Source: Sphingomonas paeninsulae (lineage in GTDB: Bacteria > Pseudomonadota > Alphaproteobacteria > Sphingomonadales > Sphingomonadaceae). From it: 64,000 nt of DNA. The notes beneath the pieces are model-generated. The model was not told the origin of the DNA. It saw nothing but the letters and a program-made list of their open reading frames with translations, and did not search any database. Positions 59,484-64,000 of this stretch are shown here, piece by piece. How positions within the stretch are numbered: the first letter of the stretch is position 1; every line of letters starts with the position of its first letter. A program made the position numbers and the translations under genes. Location: positions 2,431,001 to 2,495,000 of the forward strand of contig NZ_CP032829.1 of NCBI RefSeq assembly GCF_003660165.1, given 5' to 3'.

Positions 59484-60104
59484 TTAGATGCGCGTCGATC
59501 CGCTGTAGGTCACCCTCTCGCGTTCAATTTCTTCGGTCGTGTAGGCAGGCGCTGTCTCGTCGAAGCTGCTCCACCCGCCATTTCGGTATGCAGCGCCGCG
59601 TGTTGCGACATCCACCGATTTGTTACGGTGAAGGATAGCTTCGGCTTCCGCAGCCTGCGCATCTTCGACCTTGGCGCTCACCAGGCTTCCCCCGCGACGG
59701 ACACCTTCTGAATATACATGTGCCTCTTCGTCAGTGTGGCCCGCATTCTTGAGGGCGCCAACGATACTACCCGTCGCTGCGCCACCAGCTGCACCGATGC
59801 CGGCGCCCACGGCAGTTGCCGCAAGCCAGCCTGCAGCGACGATCGGGCCCAGACCTGGAATCGCCAGCAAGCCGAGGCCGGCAAGCAGGCCCCCTACGCC
59901 ACCAACTGCAGCACCTGTCGAAGTGCCGCGGCTCACGTCACCATGATCGTTCACGCCATTATGGTCGTGCCCGCCATGCTCGCCGTGTGCGTTATTGGCG
60001 ACGATGCTGATATGATCATGTGGAACGCCCAGACTTTCGAGTTCGCGCACGGCATTGGTTGCGTCCGAATAATTATCGAACAGTCGTGTAACGGTCTTTG
60101 ACAT
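59484..60104 (-). CDS. YflT-like general stress protein with glycine-zipper segment
   Basis: This 206-residue protein starts with TRLFDNYSDATNAVRELESLGVPHDHISIVAN, the general stress protein 17M/YflT fold. A histidine-rich stretch and a long glycine-zipper hydrophobic region follow (GAAVGGVGGLLAGLGLLAIPGLGPI, AGIGAAGGAATGSIVGAL). AGGAGAAGATTT lies upstream of the ATG. It follows the PepSY-like gene after 23 bases, so they form an operon. A role in envelope stress is likely but unproven. Confidence 0.8.
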   Translation of the reverse strand: MSKTVTRLFDNYSDATNAVRELESLGVPHDHISIVANNAHGEHGGHDHNGVNDHGDVSRGTSTGAAVGGVGGLLAGLGLLAIPGLGPIVAAGWLAATAVGAGIGAAGGAATGSIVGALKNAGHTDEEAHVYSEGVRRGGSLVSAKVEDAQAAEAEAILHRNKSVDVATRGAAYRNGGWSSFDETAPAYTTEEIERERVTYSGSTRI

Positions 60105-60127
60105 AAATCTTCTCCTGAATGTGGCTG

Positions 60128-60433
60128 TTAGCGAACAGTGACGTTGCCCTTGTAATCCAGGCCAATATTGACCTTGGCGCCTGCCTTCATCGCCGTGCCT
60201 TGCCAGACACCATTCTCATTTTTTGTAAGCGCGCTCACATCTGTATAGCCAGCCTTGGCGATGCGGCCTTGTGCTTGCGCTTCAGTAAAGGAGTTGCGAC
60301 CCTTAGCGGCTGCTGCTGTCGTATGTGCATTGCTATTCTTGGTTGCAGGGTTATGCGAGGTGGTATCTGCCTGTGCATAAGCGCCGGACGATAAAACGCA
60401 TGCGGCGGCGGCCGCGATCAGATAATTTCTCAT
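60128..60433 (-). CDS. Small exported PepSY-like protein
   Basis: This 101-residue protein has a signal peptide ending AYAQA. A short linker rich in Ala, Asn and Thr follows, then SFTEAQAQGRIAKAGYTDVSALTKNENGVWQGTAMKAG, which matches the PepSY-like/YpeB fold often annotated in exported stress proteins. It is the first gene of a pair with the YflT-like gene. A weak EcfG-like arrangement (GGATA-N16-CGTT) lies upstream but is not convincing. Confidence 0.78.
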   Translation of the reverse strand: MRNYLIAAAAACVLSSGAYAQADTTSHNPATKNSNAHTTAAAAKGRNSFTEAQAQGRIAKAGYTDVSALTKNENGVWQGTAMKAGAKVNIGLDYKGNVTVR

Positions 60434-60610
60434 AAATGAATTCTCCTCTTCCGCAGCAATGAACGTATCGGTTGGATAATGTATCCTCGAAATATACTGG
60501 TGGCGTTTAGTCGGGGCGACCCACGCCTACCCTTTGAGGGAAAGCTTATAATTGCCGTTTTCGATAGGAGCATTTATGCGGAATGTTCGACGGTCATCAG
60601 GTGCCTACGC

Positions 60611-61015
60611 ATGATCATCAACTTTTCAGTTTTCGGATGGGCAGCATTTTTGTTACTGGCGGGGTGTACAAGTACCGGCTCCGTCGGCCTGGCAGAGGGT
60701 CAGGGCCAGGCACTCAGCAGCGCCAACTTTGTCCTCGCCAAACCCTCAATCTTCCTTTCCGAAAAAAGCGCGCGAGTGTCGGGGACAGTTTGCCGAAAGC
60801 CTAATCGAGCGCTTATCTCACCATCGCACGTCGAAATCGATCATCTGAGAGCAGATCATAGCTTGATCGACAGGACACTGGTGTATCTCCCCCCGCTGCC
60901 ACGGCGCGCAGACCAGCGCTGCGGTAATTATTCGGGAACGACGTCTTCCATTGTCGCGCCCGATGATGTGATCCGTGTCTGCATCGCGCGCGGCAGCAAG
61001 GCTTGTCCAGCTTAA
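60611..61015 (+). CDS. Hypothetical lipoprotein
   Basis: This 134-residue protein starts at ATG 60611 with NFSVFGWAAFLLLAGCTS, a lipoprotein signal with lipobox LLAGC. The mature part has three cysteines and a long basic/Ser stretch, with no recognisable domain. Longer in-frame starts are possible. It converges with the porin gene, overlapping by 4 bases. Confidence 0.65.
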   Translation: MIINFSVFGWAAFLLLAGCTSTGSVGLAEGQGQALSSANFVLAKPSIFLSEKSARVSGTVCRKPNRALISPSHVEIDHLRADHSLIDRTLVYLPPLPRRADQRCGNYSGTTSSIVAPDDVIRVCIARGSKACPA

Positions 61016-62288
61016 TGTGCGACGGGTAAGTCATCCCTGACGCGCTCGATGACATTCCGGGTCAAAGTAAAGTTGAACCTGACGCCGACGACCAGCGCAT
61101 CGGCGATCGTGCTGCTGCCAAAAGGGTGGTGCACGAACTGGATGTCGGGTTGGATCGCTAACCAGTCCGTGGCAGCGTAGCGGTAGCTGGCCTCGATCGT
61201 CGTTTCGGATCCTGTGTGGCCAATGCTCGGAATTAGCGGATCATTCGGATCGACAATGGCATGATTGAGTGCGATCCCAACCTGGTCGGATGCTCTGGTC
61301 TTGAACAGTCCCGTGTAGACCAGGCCGCCACCAAGATAGCCCGAGACGGATTGTACAGCGGGATCCGCCAAACCGGCGCGCATCCAGCCACTCAAACCCC
61401 GTTCCTCAGCACCCTGGAGGATCTGCCCTTCGAGCGTAGCGTATGCGCCACGACTGCGTTGTTCGCGGACGGGGTCGCCATTGACGTCGAAACGATGAAG
61501 ACCATCGAAAAAGGCGGTGTACCCCAGGTACCAACCTCGATGCGTAATCCGCTTTCAAACCGGTGCTCGATTTGTGCAATCAGGAGCAAGCCGTCTTCGC
61601 CCGAGAGCCGGATGGCAAATTTACCAGGACGATCTGGATTGCCTGCCGTCCCATCAAATATGCCAGCCCGGACGGTGAACTTCGGGCTTGGCCGGTAATA
61701 AGCGGTTACCGCAAGAGCAGTGGTCGGAAATATAGAAGGGCCATTCCGTCCTGAGTGCGACAACTCAGGTCCGACGCCGTCCGAGCTGTTGAGAAAGAGC
61801 GCAGCTGTTTCCTGTGTGTCGAAATCGGTATTCAGATCGATCAGGCCCGCTTTCCACCCCCTGCTGGAATCGACATAGTCGTGTGCAAGCCATGCCTCAT
61901 ACAGGCGGACAGCGCCTGTCGCCTCGATGTCATCCACGCCTTGCACATCGCCAACGTTGGTGAGGCTATAGCGCGTCCCGTTGACATATTGGAGGCTGAT
62001 CAGCCCGGTTAGGCCATCATGGCCTTGCTGCGCAACGTCGTAGCCTGCCGACAGCGCAGCCTTGGTGAGAATTTTCCCACCATGTGCGATGCCGCCCTCT
62101 GGGTTTGCCAGCCCGTCGACGTTAAGCACACCCGTAAAGCTCCATGGGCCGGCCTCGGCGAATGTTGGGGGCGGTGGGGCAGGGGGCTGCGCCGGCGGTG
62201 ACTGGGACTGGGCAAATGCATGCGACGACGGCAGCAGCAACATCAGGGAGCAAAGCAGCGGGCGACTGACAATGCCGCTCAGATCCAC
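61012..62288 (-). CDS. OprB-type carbohydrate porin, frameshifted
   Basis: This is an outer membrane porin of about 425 residues. A signal peptide (LLPSSHAFAQ) and proline-rich linker precede WSFTGVLNVDGLANPEGG and the OprB barrel (RLYEAWLAHDY, GLIDLNTDFD, FNSSDGVGPELSHSGRNGPSIFP-type pattern). After VGTWG the frame is lost, and the continuation in the next frame reads YTAFFDGLHRFDVNGDP and ends LVVGVRFNFTL. One extra base at the CCCC 61522-61525 (G on the coding strand) restores it. As written, the first frame ends at 61392 and a separate frame covers 61012-61395. It overlaps the upstream corA gene by 10 bases. Confidence 0.85.
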
Positions 62289-63286
62289 TTGCGCCGCCGG
62301 GCAAAAAGCAGGGCAAACGCGCTTGTCAGGACAACCGTGCCGATGATCACCGCAAAGGTGATATTGCCGCCTTCAAACACGGTTGCTTTTACATTCATCC
62401 CGAAAATACCCGCTATGGCACCGGTATAGCCAAGAATGGCTGTCAGGATTGTGAGGACCTTCACCAGTGCATTGGTCTGAATGCCGTTGCGCGAGGAAAA
62501 CAGGTCGAAGCTGCCGTTGATAAGATCGCGCACATGCTCGACCTCGTCGACCGCGCGCTCGAAACGGTTTGTGAGTGTCAGATAATGCGGCGCGCTTTCA
62601 GAGTTCGCAATTAGCGACAGGTCTGGCCGCGAAAGTCCATAAAAAAGAACGCGATTGCAAACGAGCAGCTCCCGAATACGTGAAGTCCGCCGCCTGAGCG
62701 TGACAATACGCCCAAGCAGAGATTTGGACGTGGTTTCCCGCAGTACCCGCTCGTCGAGCTTGTCGACGTCGGCAGTAATGCTCGTCACGCCCTCGAAGTA
62801 ATCCGCTAGCGACCAGTCGAGTAACGATGCCGCCAAGCCTGCAGGGGACATCCGTCCGATCAGTGTCTCGCCCTGGTCCTGTTCGTGAAAGCGATGGATA
62901 AACCCTATGTCGCTTTGATGAAAGGTAACTAGCCATGTTTCACCGATTATGAACATAACCCGGCACGCCGGTGCTGCCTCCGCCAGCCCAGCGGCGTGAT
63001 CGTCAGAATGCATCTCTTCGCTCGTCGAGGGCGCGGTGCTGACGTTGAAGCGGATATACTCGCCGAAGTTTTGAGGCGAATTGCCCGCGTCAGAAGGATC
63101 CTTGTTAAATATCTCTTGCAGTTTCACGCCCAGGCTATCGCCCGCTTGACTGAGTGCATTTCGATCGCCTTCAGAGATATCTACCCAGATTAGTTTGTGT
63201 TCGGTAATTGCGACCGAGGCGATTTGGGCAAACGAAATGGTTTCATCGCGACCATCGGCATCATAGAGAAATATCTCAGCAGGCAT
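62279..63286 (-). CDS. corA: CorA-family divalent cation transporter
   Basis: This 335-residue protein has a long cytoplasmic N-terminal domain and two C-terminal membrane helices. ILTAILGYTGAIAGIFGMN holds the GMN selectivity motif, and the chain ends in a basic cytoplasmic tail (LLFARRRKWI). The family conducts magnesium, or zinc in ZntB-type members; the preceding helix (LVKVLTILTAIL) is conserved. The stop lies 10 bases inside the OprB gene on the same strand, so the two are co-transcribed. Confidence 0.9.
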   Translation of the reverse strand: MPAEIFLYDADGRDETISFAQIASVAITEHKLIWVDISEGDRNALSQAGDSLGVKLQEIFNKDPSDAGNSPQNFGEYIRFNVSTAPSTSEEMHSDDHAAGLAEAAPACRVMFIIGETWLVTFHQSDIGFIHRFHEQDQGETLIGRMSPAGLAASLLDWSLADYFEGVTSITADVDKLDERVLRETTSKSLLGRIVTLRRRTSRIRELLVCNRVLFYGLSRPDLSLIANSESAPHYLTLTNRFERAVDEVEHVRDLINGSFDLFSSRNGIQTNALVKVLTILTAILGYTGAIAGIFGMNVKATVFEGGNITFAVIIGTVVLTSAFALLFARRRKWI

Positions 63287-63398
63287 GCGGCGCGTTCCAT
63301 GTTCTACTAACTACTAGGTTAAGCTGGCTCCGCGAAGTTCGTTTTCAGGTCATTCGCGGCAGTATGACCTATCCACGCGGACTATTTCTCCACGCGAA

Positions 63399-63596
63399 CT
63401 ATTTCGCCGCAGATTTCCTGGCCATATGGTGGCTGACGGCGCACCCTCCGACGGCGCCTGCGACTGCATGATGATGTGTATAGTGGCCGGCAACGCCGCC
63501 GAGGACAGCGCCCTTGATACATCCTGCGGCATCAGCCCATGGCGCGGATGCAATGAAGAGAGTTGCTGCTATGAGAGAAAGTGGAAGTCTACGCAC
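63399..63596 (-). CDS. Small exported histidine-rich glycine-zipper protein
   Basis: This 65-residue protein uses GTG 63596, preceded by TGAGGAGAACATC. A signal peptide (LSLIAATLFIASAPWADA) is followed by CIKGAVLGGVAGHYTHHHAVAGAVGGCAVSHH, a short glycine-rich segment with two cysteines and several histidines. The length suggests a complete protein despite a much longer open frame upstream. Metal or membrane interaction is possible; no family is assigned. Confidence 0.7.
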   Translation of the reverse strand: MRRLPLSLIAATLFIASAPWADAAGCIKGAVLGGVAGHYTHHHAVAGAVGGCAVSHHMARKSAAK

Positions 63597-63728
63597 GATG
63601 TTCTCCTCAACTGTAGCTCCCGATTTCAAACTAGCAGGAGGAATGTCGCGGTCAATCGACAGCAGCGAGGTATATAGGTTTCGTGTCATGTCGATGCGGC
63701 ATTGTGGGATTTGGAACGACAGCCGCCT

Positions 63729-64000
63729 ATGCCAAGGCACTGGGTTTGCAAAAAGGCCGTCAAAGCACTTACCCAGGCAACCAAGGAAAACTACGGCAGC
63801 GATGAATACTCGACCAAGCTCGCCGAAACGAGCGTGAACATCGAGGCCAAGGACGGTCAAGCACCGCAGGATATTGGGAGCCCGAGAGCTATTCGGCCGT
63901 CGGGCTCCCGGCATTTGCAGCGGCAATCACTTGCCTTAATTGCCGGACAAGGCTGGGGCTGGAAAGATGCTGGGAAGCAAAATCATAGCCTTCTTTCGTT
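63729..64000 (+). CDS. Possible partial gene at the window edge
   Basis: An ATG at 63729 opens a frame of at least 90 codons that runs off the window. Early residues (AVKALTQATKENYGSDEYSTKLAET) look protein-like, while later ones (SPRAIRPSGSRHLQRQSL) do not, and no ribosome binding site is clear. A frameshifted or decayed gene is as likely as an intact one. Confidence 0.25.
   Translation, partial: MPRHWVCKKAVKALTQATKENYGSDEYSTKLAETSVNIEAKDGQAPQDIGSPRAIRPSGSRHLQRQSLALIAGQGWGWKDAGKQNHSLLS

Noticed and set aside
59145-59711. 188-codon plus-strand frame
   Set aside because: No ribosome binding site or domain, partly antisense to the YflT-like gene, with composition unlike its neighbours.

Overview
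The window reads as chromosomal DNA of a sphingomonad (Alphaproteobacteria, Sphingomonadaceae, Sphingomonas or a close relative). Evidence: a GC-rich sequence, an HWE-type sensor kinase, an alkaline phosphatase resembling Sphingomonas PhoK/SPAP, a SahR-metF-split metH locus, a TCA cluster of the alphaproteobacterial type, and repeated use of ATGA/TGATG start-stop overlaps.

Positions 1-45,100 are mostly core genome. They hold an SDR oxidoreductase and a soluble chemotaxis receptor, then sdhCDA and sdhB separated by a three-gene surface-glycan cassette (nucleotidyltransferase, TagF-like transferase, Wzx-like flippase). A thioesterase and zapE follow, then mdh-sucD-sucA-sucB-lpd. Next come a TRIC-type channel, sppA with an acetyltransferase, and a TpsB-type outer membrane protein paired with a glycine-rich repeat lipoprotein. 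After an AT-rich spacer come groES-groEL with a CIRCE operator, two small lipoproteins, and the methionine module sahR-metF-metH1-metH2 behind a perfect 22-bp palindrome. The stretch ends with a beta-helix protein, PhoK-like phosphatase, DsbD, amidohydrolase, HWE kinase with response regulator, a hydroxyacid dehydrogenase, threonine ammonia-lyase, bpt and hspQ.

At 45,102 a tRNA-Ser(CGA) gene is followed directly by a P4-type integrase, which marks the left end of an integrated element. The following 12 kb are mosaic: hipBA with four operator copies spaced exactly 27 bp, an LprI-like protein, an FseA-like DUF6499/DUF2285 regulator divergent from a luxR-luxI pair, a FecI-FecR-receptor cassette whose receptor is cut to its N-terminal third, a lipoprotein broken by an amber codon, and an ardC gene whose break point coincides with the break point of a convergent mfd-like gene. 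No right attachment site was found. The last 6 kb carry envelope and stress genes (PRC-barrel, YflT-like, PepSY-like, OprB porin, CorA).

Four otherwise normal genes (TagF-like transferase, repeat lipoprotein, threonine ammonia-lyase, OprB porin) each carry a shift that one extra base in a G/C homopolymer would repair. This points to sequencing error as the simplest explanation, with phase variation a real alternative only for the surface lipoprotein.

The best candidates for unusual biology are the four-operator hipBA promoter, the quorum-sensing/FseA-like module on a tRNA-integrated element, the TpsB-lipoprotein pair, and the glycan cassette inside the succinate dehydrogenase operon.
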